From Lewinellaceae bacterium (GTDB taxonomy: Bacteria > Bacteroidota > Bacteroidia > Chitinophagales > Saprospiraceae): a stretch of 64,000 bases of DNA. Each line of letters opens with the position of its first letter. The first letter of the stretch is position 1. The notes below the pieces were generated by a model, which was not told the origin of the DNA, ran no database searches, and was given only the letters and a program-made list of their open reading frames with translations. Location of the stretch: the NCBI GenBank assembly GCA_016711435.1, contig JADJSY010000016.1:62001-126000 (forward strand). The letters run 5' to 3'. The translations under genes were made by a program, and so were the position numbers. Below, one piece after another: positions 46,012 through 55,392 of the stretch.

Positions 46012-47451
46012 TCACTTCTGAATCACCACCCTTTCCGTCCGCACCACCTTGCCCGTCCTGAATTTGGCTAAATAAACGCCGCTGGGTAAATGTTGAACGG
46101 GAACAGATGCATCGCCGGCCCGTAAAGAGGTGGAAATATGTATTTTGCCTTGATAATCAATGATTTCCAGTTGGCCTGCTGCCGGTAAATTTTTCAGCAT
46201 CAGCACATCATGCGCCGGATTGGGCGATATATGCAGTCTGTTTTGCTCTGTCGGATCATCTATGCTGACTGTCCCGATTTGCTGAAAACCCAGGAAAAAC
46301 AACAACGTATTCGACATGGCCGGTTCGTAACAATCGCCGTGGTCGGCAGTCGAGTCCACATCGGCAGCCTGAAAATCCATAGCGCCGGCGGCCAGCAGGG
46401 AATCGCGGGCGACGATGCTGTTCATAAAGGGCACCTGGTCGTCCGCCTTGCAATAGAAAAGGCGCATAGGGGCCTGGGGCGTCCAGTTATTGTAGGTGTC
46501 ATTCGCTTTCAATGCGAGGTTGATCGGGTGGTTTGGATTGTTTTCTACACCCGCAACGACGCTGTCCTGCAGCATTTTAAACGGACGACAGGCGCCTTCG
46601 TTGGCGGTCAGGGCTGATATCAACTGGCTGTTCAGCACAGATAAAGTTTTTGTTCCGTTGTAGAACGGGGTTATCAGAGCGGCGTATTCGGGTTTGAACA
46701 AATCCGTCATCTCGTCAAAAATATTGCCGTAAACAGTCTGATAAGACAGCGCTGTGTTGGGAATATAGGCCGGATAATAATACACGGCATCTGTCAGGAT
46801 CAGGTCGCGCATGACCCCCGAAATGCTGTAAGGGCCGGAGAGCGGCGCAGCAGCGGTTACCGTAAATTCGTCGCTCAATTCCTGCTCGATGCTGCGGTGC
46901 AATGCCATGGCTGCGTGTCCACCCTGCGAATAACCGGTAATAAACAATTGATCGTTGGTAAACACCGGATTCTGGGCTTCAAATTCCTTTTCCGCCCGCA
47001 ACATATCCACGGCAACGGAGGCCTCGCTGGCAGCATGCACGTAAGGATGGAATCCGTCCGAAACGCCCAGGCCCAGATAGTCTGGCATCAGCGCAACATA
47101 ACCCATTCCGCCAAGTAGCAGGCCTAATTGTCCTTCTCCATTATTAACGGTGTAGGAGGGGACGTCCAATTTAGAACCCGAGGTGCCGTGCTGATATACC
47201 AGCCGGGGGAAAATTTTATTCGGATTATTCGGAACCACCAGCAAACCCGATACCGTATCCAGGGCATTTTGCGTATTGGTCGTGGTGTAGGTGATGCGGT
47301 AATATTTCACGCCGTATTGGATGAACGGAAACCCGAATTGCGACAGCAACTGCGACTGGGTTTTGGTGCCGAGCAGGGTAGTGGTGACGATATTTTGAGC
47401 CGATAAAGCAGTGGTAAGGAAGAGGGCAAGGAAGAGGGTCGTTTTTTTCAT
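46012..47451 (-). CDS. Secreted lipase-like alpha/beta hydrolase with T9SS sorting domain
   Basis: 479 residues from MKKTTLFLAL; signal peptide ends ALSAQ. The alpha/beta hydrolase resembles the secretory lipase (LIP) group: RLVYQHGTSGS, MPDYLGLGVSDGFHPYVHA, nucleophile Ser in TGYSQGGHAA near residue 175, Asp in CKADDQVP and His in STADHGDCYEP. The last ~75 residues (LHISPNPAHDVLML, IIDYQGKI, GVYLAKFRTG) are a type A T9SS sorting domain. The stop codon TGA is part of the first heptad of element A3. A secreted esterase or lipase, substrate unknown. Confidence 0.85.
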   Translation of the reverse strand: MKKTTLFLALFLTTALSAQNIVTTTLLGTKTQSQLLSQFGFPFIQYGVKYYRITYTTTNTQNALDTVSGLLVVPNNPNKIFPRLVYQHGTSGSKLDVPSYTVNNGEGQLGLLLGGMGYVALMPDYLGLGVSDGFHPYVHAASEASVAVDMLRAEKEFEAQNPVFTNDQLFITGYSQGGHAAMALHRSIEQELSDEFTVTAAAPLSGPYSISGVMRDLILTDAVYYYPAYIPNTALSYQTVYGNIFDEMTDLFKPEYAALITPFYNGTKTLSVLNSQLISALTANEGACRPFKMLQDSVVAGVENNPNHPINLALKANDTYNNWTPQAPMRLFYCKADDQVPFMNSIVARDSLLAAGAMDFQAADVDSTADHGDCYEPAMSNTLLFFLGFQQIGTVSIDDPTEQNRLHISPNPAHDVLMLKNLPAAGQLEIIDYQGKIHISTSLRAGDASVPVQHLPSGVYLAKFRTGKVVRTERVVIQK

Positions 47452-47472
47452 GTGCATTTAATTAGTATTGAA

Positions 47473-47601
47473 CGGATTTAAGGTTTGATGGTTTGTTTGA
47501 AAAGGTTTGATGGTTTGAAAGGTTTGATGGTTTGATGGCGTAAAGCCATGAGCTACTCACCTCAAACCATCAAACCATTAAACCATCAAACCTCCAAATC
47601 C
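47473..47601. repeat. Palindromic element E1 (gtttgatg octamers)
   Basis: Left side: units of gtttgatg with interruptions (ggtttgatggtttgatgg). Right side: the complement (accatcaaaccattaaacc). The centre is gcgtaaagccatgagctact. It fills most of the gap between the lipase-like and thioredoxin genes, both leftward. Same family as E2 before the M1 peptidase. Confidence 0.75.
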
Positions 47602-47606
47602 ATCCA

Positions 47607-49016
47607 TCATTTCAGATAAATTTTTAAAACATCTCGCAGCGCTTCCGGTTTGATCCTTTTACGCAAAATTCGTTTGTTTTTATCCAGCAGATAAATAACG
47701 GGCAGGTTGTTGGTCAGGTATTGTTTTTCAAAAGTATTTTCTCCCCTGGGATCGGCCACGTCGTACCATGCCCAGTTTTGCTGTCGGATAAATTGTTGCC
47801 AGTTCCGGTATTGGTTATCGGTAGAAACGGCTACTGCCTGCAATCCAAAAACGCGCGCATCCAGCCAGGTTTGGTAAATATCAGGCATTACTTCCATACA
47901 ATGGCTGCACAGAGGGCTGTAAAATATCAGCATCGTCAGCGGCGCTGAAATGGTATCGAGTTGGATGCTACGGCCAGTTTCGTCCGGGAGTGTCAGTGTC
48001 GGCGCGACTTTCCCGGTAAGTACAGGCCGAAAAGCATTGGCTTTGTATTCCAGCCTGGAAAGTGTGGCGATGTCCAGCCAGGGCGTTTGATTGATTTTCA
48101 GGTAGTTATCTGCCAAATGAACAAAGATTATATCTGCGCCGGGCGCATCGCTGAGTTCAAAATTCTGCATAAAACGAAGCACCGCAAAGCGGTAAAACGC
48201 CCCGTTTGTTGGCATCTTTGTCAATACCTCATCGAGGGCTGACGTAATGGAGTCGGGCGTTGGAGCCACGAAACGATCAAAATAATTGTCAAAAAAAACG
48301 GGCCAGAAGGAGTTGTTCAGCAGGCTTTCATCCCGGAAATCGGTATAGTCCCAATAGTGGCTGCGCATCCAGCGCTGGTAAACAGGATTTACCTTCCCAT
48401 TCAGGACGGATTTGATGTTTTTGGGCGGGTAAAGCGGACGCACAGATTGCAGCATCCGGGCGTAGAGATGTCCGGGATTTTGCCGGATAAATGCCCGCGC
48501 CATGGAATCTATACTGCTGTAATAAGCGTCGATTTCTTTTTCAATCGGCTCCATCACCTTTGGGTCATTGTTGGTAGCCTGACTCACCATTTCATACATG
48601 GACTGCCGGGCGATAATTTTTGCTTCGATGGATTGCCTTTGGCGCTCAAATTTGAAATAAGCCTCGTTTTCGGGTGAATTTTCCACTTTCAGTGTTGTCA
48701 AATCAGACAAGTCGCCCTGGATGGAAAAAGAATCAGAAGGGCCGGTCAGTATAAAATCGAACAGGCGGTTCCGGTTGGCCGCGACAAAATACACGCCCGG
48801 TTGCAGCTCGCTTTTGGAAAGTGAAAATGCGCCGGTGTTCATATCCACCGCTACGGAGTCAATACGATTGGTCTTGCCGGCGCTGTACAGCCCGATTTGG
48901 ACGCTGGACGCTTGTAAACCGTCCAACCGAAAATCCACCCTGGCCGTTTGCTGGGCAAAAAGGAAAGTGCTACTGCAAAACAGCACCGACAGGCACCAAA
49001 GAAATACGTTGCGCAT
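47607..49016 (-). CDS. TlpA-like exported thioredoxin-domain protein
   Basis: 469 residues. Start 49016 (MRNVFLWCL) gives a signal peptide ending FLFAQ; the 18 codons upstream (KAKRPKHQTLYTKHIK) are translated repeat. N-terminal DUF4369-like domain (VDFRLDGLQASSVQIGLYSA), a helical middle (DUF5106-like), and a C-terminal thioredoxin domain with the redox motif CSHC in SPLCSHCMEVMPD near residue 370, then cis-Pro NLPVIYLLDK. It is likely a periplasmic thiol-disulfide oxidoreductase. Confidence 0.88.
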   Translation of the reverse strand: MRNVFLWCLSVLFCSSTFLFAQQTARVDFRLDGLQASSVQIGLYSAGKTNRIDSVAVDMNTGAFSLSKSELQPGVYFVAANRNRLFDFILTGPSDSFSIQGDLSDLTTLKVENSPENEAYFKFERQRQSIEAKIIARQSMYEMVSQATNNDPKVMEPIEKEIDAYYSSIDSMARAFIRQNPGHLYARMLQSVRPLYPPKNIKSVLNGKVNPVYQRWMRSHYWDYTDFRDESLLNNSFWPVFFDNYFDRFVAPTPDSITSALDEVLTKMPTNGAFYRFAVLRFMQNFELSDAPGADIIFVHLADNYLKINQTPWLDIATLSRLEYKANAFRPVLTGKVAPTLTLPDETGRSIQLDTISAPLTMLIFYSPLCSHCMEVMPDIYQTWLDARVFGLQAVAVSTDNQYRNWQQFIRQQNWAWYDVADPRGENTFEKQYLTNNLPVIYLLDKNKRILRKRIKPEALRDVLKIYLK

Positions 49017-49018
49017 TT

Positions 49019-49285
49019 TTATGTGTTTGGTGTATAGTGTTTGGTGTTTGGGGCGCTTCGCCTTTGGCAACTGTGTTTGTTTGGTGTGTGTTTGGTGTTT
49101 GGTGTGTAGTGTTTAGAGGGCTTCGCGTTTGGTAACGGTTAATATTATGGTCAAATTTCCACAAACGCCAAACGCGAAGCTCCCGAAACACTATACACCA
49201 CACACTAAACACGATTCACGAATTACAGGCCTGAAAAACGCATCTCAAAACCATAAACCCAGCCAAGCGGGATGCTCTCACCCTC
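49019..49285. repeat. Long palindromic element A4
   Basis: Fills the gap between the start of the thioredoxin gene and the stop of proA (both leftward). Left arm ggtgtttggtgtgtagtgtt, agggcttcgcgtttggt; loop at 49133-49165 containing atggtcaaatttccacaaac; right arm gccaaacgcgaagct, then ctaaacacgattcacgaatt and aggcctgaaaaac. The right end is two tctcaccc octamers that include the proA stop. Loop orientation is as in A6, opposite to A5. Confidence 0.85.
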
Positions 49286-50536
49286 TCACCCTCTAACTTG
49301 TCCCGTTCCCCACGCCATCCATTTTTCCGTCACTAATTTTTCCAAAGCAAAAGGGCCGCGCGCGTGCAGTTTCTGGGTAGAAATGCCGATTTCAGCGCCC
49401 AGTCCGAATTCCCCGCCGTCCGTAAAACGAGTAGAAGCATTGGCATACACGGCGGCGGCGTCTACGGTTTCCATAAAATACTGACAGGCGGCTTCATCTT
49501 CCGAAACGATGGCTTCCGAGTGCCGCGAAGAGTGTTGGCGAATATGTTCGAGCGCCTCTTCCAGGTTGGCCACAACCCGGACGGAACATTTATAGTCCAG
49601 AAATTCGCGTCCAAAATCTTCCGCCTGGGCAGCTTGCAGGCGGGAATAACCGGTCTGTTGCAAAATGGCCAGGGAAGGGGCATCCGCAAAAACTTCCACC
49701 TGCCAGCGCTCAAAATCGGGCAGCAGCATGGGCAAAAACCGCGCTGCGATGTCCTGATCCAACAATATGGTATCCAACGCATTACACACCGATGGGCGCG
49801 ATACTTTAGCATTTACGACGATGTCGCGGGCCTTTTCCAGATCAGCCGCCCGGTGTACGTAGGTGTGGCAAACGCCGGCGCCGGTTTCAATAGTGGGTAC
49901 CAGCGAATGTTGCCGCACAAACCGGATCAGCGATTCCGAGCCGCGCGGGATAATCATATCCACATACCGCGTGGCCGTGAGCAATTCCTGTACCAGCGCC
50001 CGATCCGTCGGGAGCAGGGTGACGGCGGCTTCCGGCACATCAAAGGCAACCAGCGCCTGGTGGATCAGATGCACCAGTGCTTGGTTGCTGTGCCAGGCAT
50101 CAGAACTTCCGCGCAGCGCAACGGCATTGCCGGAACGCAGACACAGGGCGCTTACATCGAGCGTCACGTTGGGCCGCGACTCATAAATGATACCGACCAC
50201 GCCCAGCGGTACGGCCATTTTGCGCAGCAGGATACCATTCGGCAAGGTACGCTCACTCAAAACCTGTCCTGCCGGGCAGGGCAGAGCCGCCACATCCCGG
50301 ATGCTTGCCGCAATGGCTTCAAGCCGGACGGGATTCAACAGCAGCCGGTCTTTTTTAGGGTCGGCATCGTCCATACGATCCAAATCAATCTGGTTAGCCT
50401 GTAAAACAGCGTCTTGATGTACTACAATCAAATCGGCCAGATGAAGCAGAAGCGCTTGTTTGGATGCGTCGCTCAGACGGCGGACCGCATCAGCGGCGAG
50501 GTGTGTTTGTTCTAAAAGGGGAAGGATACTTGTCAT
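49286..50536 (-). CDS. proA: Glutamate-5-semialdehyde dehydrogenase
   Basis: 416 residues, the normal length. Second step of proline synthesis: reduces glutamyl-5-phosphate with NADPH in the cytosol. Aldehyde-dehydrogenase fold with MAVPLGVVGIIYESRPNVTLDV, PRGSESLIRFV, catalytic Cys in SRPSVCNALDT near residue 248, and the ending FALEKLVTEKWMAWGTGQVRG. The start overlaps the proB stop by four bases (ATGA), a coupled proBA operon. The TGA stop is part of the A4 repeat. No frameshift. Confidence 0.97.
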   Translation of the reverse strand: MTSILPLLEQTHLAADAVRRLSDASKQALLLHLADLIVVHQDAVLQANQIDLDRMDDADPKKDRLLLNPVRLEAIAASIRDVAALPCPAGQVLSERTLPNGILLRKMAVPLGVVGIIYESRPNVTLDVSALCLRSGNAVALRGSSDAWHSNQALVHLIHQALVAFDVPEAAVTLLPTDRALVQELLTATRYVDMIIPRGSESLIRFVRQHSLVPTIETGAGVCHTYVHRAADLEKARDIVVNAKVSRPSVCNALDTILLDQDIAARFLPMLLPDFERWQVEVFADAPSLAILQQTGYSRLQAAQAEDFGREFLDYKCSVRVVANLEEALEHIRQHSSRHSEAIVSEDEAACQYFMETVDAAAVYANASTRFTDGGEFGLGAEIGISTQKLHARGPFALEKLVTEKWMAWGTGQVRG

Positions 50537-51573
50537 ATTAACACAATATCGTCGGCGTGAGCAATTTCAAAATTTTGGGTCAGCAGGTTTTGGCGGATGG
50601 ATTCGGCAGGGTGTTTCACACGCGCCAGGGCGATTACATTCGACTGATAATCAGATAGTTCGATGACATCGCCTTTTTCAAAATCACCTTTCACTTTTCG
50701 TACGCCCACGGCCAGCAAACTTTTGCGCTGTTGTATGGCCTGCAAGGCGCCGGGATCGAGCGTGAGCCGGCCCGCGATAATGCTGCCGCTGCCCAGCCAT
50801 TTGCGGCGCGCATTCAGGCTGCTGCCCTGCTGCGGCTGGAACACGGTGCCGGTTTCTGATTGCAATGCTTTCAAGATACCGTCGGGTGTGCGTACATCGA
50901 AAAACACCGTGCGGATGCCCATGCGAGTTGCCAGACGGGTATAGGTTAGTTTGGAAAGCATGCCGCCGAGGCCGAGGGCTGATTTTTCATCGCTGACTAA
51001 GCTAAAAACGGAGTTGTCAACAGAAAGTACTTCCGGGATGATACGTCCTGCGCGGTCGAGCAGCCCGCCGACAGAAGTGCTGATCAGCAGGTCGGTTGCA
51101 CCGAAACCGGCGGCCATGAGGGTGGCGAGTTCGTCGTTGTCTGAAAATTTCAGTTCGAGGTTGCTGACCACGTCATTTTCATTGGCGATGGGGATAATAC
51201 CATTTTCCCAAAGCGTTTCGTAGGTTTCCTTGAGTTGCAAAAATTGCCGCCTGTGCGCAAAATGATGGCGTTCGCAAAGGCTCTGGGCAATGGTGATACC
51301 AAAAGGTTCGAAGTGGCGCGCATACATCAACAGGAGCAAGGGATTGCCCACCGCAGCTGCCGCTTTGCGCTCGGTCAGGGTGCCCCGGTACTGTTGCAGG
51401 CGGCGTTTGCCTGCGCCGACAGCCCCGGATGATACCAGGATAATGCGAAAACGGTTGCGAAGGGTCGCTACCTGTCGGGCTATTTCCCGAATGACGGCCT
51501 CTTCCGGCTCGCCGTCCGGCAGGGTAATGGAGCCGGTTCCAAACTTAATAACTATAACGGGTAAAACGGACAT
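50533..51573 (-). CDS. proB: Glutamate 5-kinase with PUA domain
   Basis: 346 residues. Phosphorylates glutamate in the first committed step of proline synthesis. Amino-acid kinase domain: VIVIKFGTGSIT, ILVSSGAVGAGK, IPIANENDVVS, FSDNDELATLMAAGFGATDLLI, GGMLSKLTYTRLATRMG. A C-terminal PUA domain at about 255-346 (RRKWLGSGSIIAGRLTLDPGA), as in E. coli ProB. Overlaps proA by four bases. Proline feedback on ProB is known for the family; nothing here shows otherwise. Confidence 0.97.
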   Translation of the reverse strand: MSVLPVIVIKFGTGSITLPDGEPEEAVIREIARQVATLRNRFRIILVSSGAVGAGKRRLQQYRGTLTERKAAAAVGNPLLLLMYARHFEPFGITIAQSLCERHHFAHRRQFLQLKETYETLWENGIIPIANENDVVSNLELKFSDNDELATLMAAGFGATDLLISTSVGGLLDRAGRIIPEVLSVDNSVFSLVSDEKSALGLGGMLSKLTYTRLATRMGIRTVFFDVRTPDGILKALQSETGTVFQPQQGSSLNARRKWLGSGSIIAGRLTLDPGALQAIQQRKSLLAVGVRKVKGDFEKGDVIELSDYQSNVIALARVKHPAESIRQNLLTQNFEIAHADDIVLI

Positions 51574-51630
51574 TGCACAGGATTGCTTGAATCACGTATG
51601 GGATTTCAGTGCAAAGATGGAGCTTTTGGG

Positions 51631-51732
51631 ATTAAATGGCACACGGATTTAAAGGATTGGACACGGATTTTTCCTTCTACTCTACGAGGGAAAAATCCGT
51701 GTCCAATCCTTTAAATCCGTGTGCCATTTAAT
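51631..51732. repeat. Palindromic element B2, 42-bp perfect arms
   Basis: attaaatggcacacggattt plus aaaggattggacacggattt and two T form a 42-base left arm (51631-51672) whose exact reverse complement is 51691-51732. The 18-base loop (ccttctactctacgaggg) includes a tctacgag motif also seen in B1. Lies between the proB start and the desaturase stop (both leftward) and could serve as the terminator of neither or of an upstream message; proBA would then need its own promoter to the left of it. Confidence 0.9.
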
Positions 51733-51736
51733 CTAA

Positions 51737-52849
51737 TTAACCCATCACCTCATCCAGATCAGGCAAACGTCCAAAACGGCGAAGCGTAGCAAAATGGGAA
51801 CGCAGGGCGTGGAAGAAACTTTTGTGCTCCAGGTAAGGGACATTAAATTCCCGGGCAGTGCTTTGTACAATATCTGCAATGTGCGGATAATGCGTGTGGC
51901 ATATTTTTGGGAAAAGGTGGTGTTCCACCTGAAAATTCAATCCGCCGACATACCAGGACAAGAGCCGGTTGTGGCGCGAAAAATTGACAGTGGTCTGCAT
52001 CTGGTGGATCGCCCATTCATTTTCGATGGTACCCTGGTCATTCGGGCGCGGAAAAATGGTTTCTTCTACGGTATGTGCCAGTTGGAATACCACCGTGAGA
52101 ATAATGCCGCCAACCAGGTGCATCACGAGAAAACCGGTCAGTACCTCCCAAACAGGTATACCGAAACCGACGGGTAAACCGATAAACAGCGAAAAATAGA
52201 GTATTTTAATCCCGACGATTTTGGCAAATTCAACCCTGTTCTGGCGGGCGTTGTTTTTATTGACGCCATTGCGCGTATAGCGGGCAAATTGCATAAAATC
52301 CTTGGCAGTAACCCAGTACAGGCTCACAATGCTGTACACCATCAGGGCGTAGGCCCATTGAAAGCGGTGCATGTTTTTTACCTCCGTATGCGGGGAAAGC
52401 CGCAGGATGGCTTTATCGTCAATGTCCTCGTCGTAGTGTACGATGTTGGTAAACGTATGGTGCAGGTTGTTGTGTTGCAGTTTCCAGTTAAAAGCGGATC
52501 CGCCCAGTAGCATCAGCGACCATTCACCCATAATATTATTCACACGCGGGCTGGAAGAAAAGGCGCCGTGGTTGGCATCGTGCATAATGCTCATGCCCAC
52601 ACCGGCCATGGCCACGCCCATTACAATCCACATCAGCAATGCCCAGCCAAAGGGCGGCTGGAGGAAGCTGATCAGGAAAAAAGGTAGCAGATAAGTAGTT
52701 AGTAAGATGATTGTTTTTATCACAACGCCCATACTGGCGTGTTTGGATAACCCACTTTTTTGGAAATATGCATCGACGCGTGCGGAGAGCGTCTGGTAAA
52801 ATTGTGATTTATCCTTACTGATAAATCGAATAGGCGCATGAACTGCCAT
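51737..52849 (-). CDS. Membrane fatty-acid desaturase
   Basis: 370 residues. Acyl-lipid/acyl-CoA desaturase family: three His boxes HDANHG (near 90), HNNLHH (near 126) and QVEHHLFP (near 310), with hydrophobic segments around 45-85 and at 185-260. The third box with Gln as first residue is typical of front-end desaturases such as delta-6 types, but there is no cytochrome b5 domain. It introduces a double bond into membrane lipid acyl chains. Single gene; the next gene upstream (CotH) is separated by a 282-base AT-rich gap where I see no feature. Confidence 0.88.
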   Translation of the reverse strand: MAVHAPIRFISKDKSQFYQTLSARVDAYFQKSGLSKHASMGVVIKTIILLTTYLLPFFLISFLQPPFGWALLMWIVMGVAMAGVGMSIMHDANHGAFSSSPRVNNIMGEWSLMLLGGSAFNWKLQHNNLHHTFTNIVHYDEDIDDKAILRLSPHTEVKNMHRFQWAYALMVYSIVSLYWVTAKDFMQFARYTRNGVNKNNARQNRVEFAKIVGIKILYFSLFIGLPVGFGIPVWEVLTGFLVMHLVGGIILTVVFQLAHTVEETIFPRPNDQGTIENEWAIHQMQTTVNFSRHNRLLSWYVGGLNFQVEHHLFPKICHTHYPHIADIVQSTAREFNVPYLEHKSFFHALRSHFATLRRFGRLPDLDEVMG

Positions 52850-53131
52850 TAGAGAAGAAGTTTGATAGAAAAGTGACTAATCAGAGAAAACAATTTCAGT
52901 GCAGTCGTTTTAACATCATTTACGATGGCTCCTTCAATTTGGTGGGTATTATAAGTTAAGAGCACTGCTGTATTACAAAAAAAGCGATGCAAGTTACAAT
53001 GAATATCTGGAAGTATGTTAAAAAAGTGTGGATTTTGCAAGAGCTATGAGCAGAATTAATATTGGAACAAGGTGTGTACAGTTCCAAAATCATGTATAAA
53101 CAGTTTGATTGCGCCATATTTTATACTGTTG

Positions 53132-55171
53132 TTACATTTTTACAATTTTTTCAAAGTGCAATATCTTTTCTTCTTTATTTCTGTAAACCAGAATATATAG
53201 CCCATTTTGCAACGCTCGCAGGTCAAAAGTCGCTTCAAAGCCATTTATGGAAGATACCTCAATTCTTCTTCCGGTGATATCAGTTAATTCCAATGTGGCT
53301 CCCTGTTCAGGCGCCACGTCAAAAAAAATGTACAGTTCATCGTGGGCGGGATTGGGAAATACTACCCATGCCAGCGGTTGCCAGCGGTAGGGTCGGGCTT
53401 CGCAGGCTCCGGGCAAATAGGCATCCATCCAGTGTAGCCGCTCGCTGATCCAGTATTTCATATTGCTGATTTCGGCTTCATAAGTTTTGGCGATGGGTTT
53501 TGGGTTGGGCCACAGGCCGCGTCCCATAATGGGATACAACTCGTAATGCCTGATCCTGGATTCTTCCAGCAAGGCGCTTAACGAATCAATGACTGAAAAG
53601 ATATGCCGCTGCGATAAAACCGTTTGCCGTAATTCAAACCAGCGGCATTGAAGATGTTCCGCATAAACAGCGTCCTCCAGCAGCCTTTCCCACCAGAAAG
53701 GGACGCCATATTTTTCTCCATGAAAAGTCCATCCAGTGGGCAATTCGTTGTTAACATAGTTGGCATTGCGCCAGGCCAGGTTAAAGTCCCACAGCGGCCC
53801 GGCGAAGAGTCTGCCGCCATCCGAATCGCGCTGTTTATACAGGTGCCCGCTGAGGCGGTAAGCATCCACGTTTTTACAAACCTCATTGAATATAAAATGC
53901 TCTATAAAAGAATTCTCATCGGCAAAACGCCGCCAGCCCAGCGCAGGGTCTTCCCATTCGGGTAACAGGAGCGCTTGTTCGAAACTGTCGATATATGCCT
54001 GAATATAAGCCTTTTGTGCAGGTTGTATATCTTCCGCTTTGGGGTATACGTAGTTGAAATATACTTTGCCGCCTCCAGCCGGCCTGAAGCGGGAGTGCCA
54101 GCTGTCGGAGTCTCTTCGGTCAACTTTTACGATATAGCCACCTGTGAGCGCATCGCCGGAAAGGTCTGATTTGCGCAGCCGCGCAACGTCGACACGTGCT
54201 GCTCCGCGTTTTATTTTTTCCATTAAAGTATAAACCCCGAGATATGAACCGTTCAGCACCAATTCACAAAAACGTGCGCGCGGCACGTAGTCGTCGGAGG
54301 CTTCGTCGGCAAGGCATAACGTTAGCGCATTGCGCAGCAGGCTTTTATCCGAAAATGGCCCTTGCAGCACCCAGTCGGCGCCGGGGGGCATACCACAAAG
54401 GGAAGCGTCGAGGTCATCGCCGGCTGCATCGCGGGTTTCGATACCGTAAGATTGCTGCCAGAATGTTTTGCTGCTTGAGCCGTGCCATTCGATGCCGATT
54501 GCTCCGTTGTAGCCGTTAAAAGGGTCGCTGAGATGATTGCGCCCGCCCGCCGGCTGATACACGATACCCATCTGTGCGTTGATTTTCGGTTCGTCCCGGA
54601 TGTGCTGACCGAAAGTGTTGATTGCAAGAATGGGCAAATCGCTGCTTTCCAGGCTGACGTTTGGAACGGCCGGTTCAGCGCCGAACGTGATGCTCCAGCT
54701 GTCGAGTATACCTTCATACGCTTCTCCATCGTATTCTTCTATCAGCAAGCGCCAGACGCCGTTGGGATTTTGACCGTTATTTACCACTCCGAGCGGTATA
54801 ACAGGTTGATAGACATTGTTATAGGGTGGATGTTCCAATGGGAAATAATTTCCATTTTCGCCAAAACAGGTATGGTTCAACTCATCGGCATTGTCGCGGC
54901 CATTGAGGTGGGTCAGTTTGACCATTGTCCCGTCCGGCGCGTATAAAGTGATAATCAAGTGGTCAATATCCCAATAACGGAGATTCAGACACACCAATTC
55001 CACACCAAAATTTTCCTGTCCGATATGATCTGGTAAACCTGAAACAACAAGACTGGAAATCAGCGGCGCTTCATCCCGGACTGGCTCGCCCGGAATGGTA
55101 GTGAACGTTTGTGCGACAAAACGTGTTTGCGCTAAAAAAAGGCATAAAAAAGGAAGTATCAATCGAATCAT
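53132..55171 (-). CDS. Secreted CotH-family protein with P-domain and T9SS sorting domain
   Basis: 679 residues. Signal peptide ends RFVAQ. A proprotein-convertase-like P domain at about 30-170 (HIGQENFGVELVCLNLRYWD, NPNGVWRLLIEEYDG) is followed by a CotH kinase-like domain (HGSSSKTFWQQSYGIETRD, CELVLNGSYLGVYTLMEKIK, GGYIVKVDRRD, AGPLWDFNLAW). The C-terminal ~80 residues (VVFPNPAHDELYIFF, LTDITGRRIEV, GLYILVYRNKEE) are a type A T9SS sorting domain. CotH proteins of spore formers are protein kinases; the role in Bacteroidota secreted forms is not established. Confidence 0.9.
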   Translation of the reverse strand: MIRLILPFLCLFLAQTRFVAQTFTTIPGEPVRDEAPLISSLVVSGLPDHIGQENFGVELVCLNLRYWDIDHLIITLYAPDGTMVKLTHLNGRDNADELNHTCFGENGNYFPLEHPPYNNVYQPVIPLGVVNNGQNPNGVWRLLIEEYDGEAYEGILDSWSITFGAEPAVPNVSLESSDLPILAINTFGQHIRDEPKINAQMGIVYQPAGGRNHLSDPFNGYNGAIGIEWHGSSSKTFWQQSYGIETRDAAGDDLDASLCGMPPGADWVLQGPFSDKSLLRNALTLCLADEASDDYVPRARFCELVLNGSYLGVYTLMEKIKRGAARVDVARLRKSDLSGDALTGGYIVKVDRRDSDSWHSRFRPAGGGKVYFNYVYPKAEDIQPAQKAYIQAYIDSFEQALLLPEWEDPALGWRRFADENSFIEHFIFNEVCKNVDAYRLSGHLYKQRDSDGGRLFAGPLWDFNLAWRNANYVNNELPTGWTFHGEKYGVPFWWERLLEDAVYAEHLQCRWFELRQTVLSQRHIFSVIDSLSALLEESRIRHYELYPIMGRGLWPNPKPIAKTYEAEISNMKYWISERLHWMDAYLPGACEARPYRWQPLAWVVFPNPAHDELYIFFDVAPEQGATLELTDITGRRIEVSSINGFEATFDLRALQNGLYILVYRNKEEKILHFEKIVKM

Positions 55172-55392
55172 AACTACGGATGTGAGGGAACAATGCCTGC
55201 GAAGTTAGGCACGCTGTTATCCGGTCATGCTACATCGGGAAAGGCTTTTGGGCGAACGGGGAAAAAAGGTGGCTGAATCTGGAAGAATAGCACTCGGAGG
55301 AGCGAGGAGAAAGGAGTTTTCCGTGGATAGGACTTATGAAGCCTCCTATTTTCGTACCTGGTTTCATCACTTATCCGTTCCATTCGTCCACG

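Noticed and set aside
49364..50404. 346-aa open frame antisense to proA
   Set aside because: Lies fully opposite an intact proA with clear catalytic motifs and has no recognisable domain; a shadow frame.
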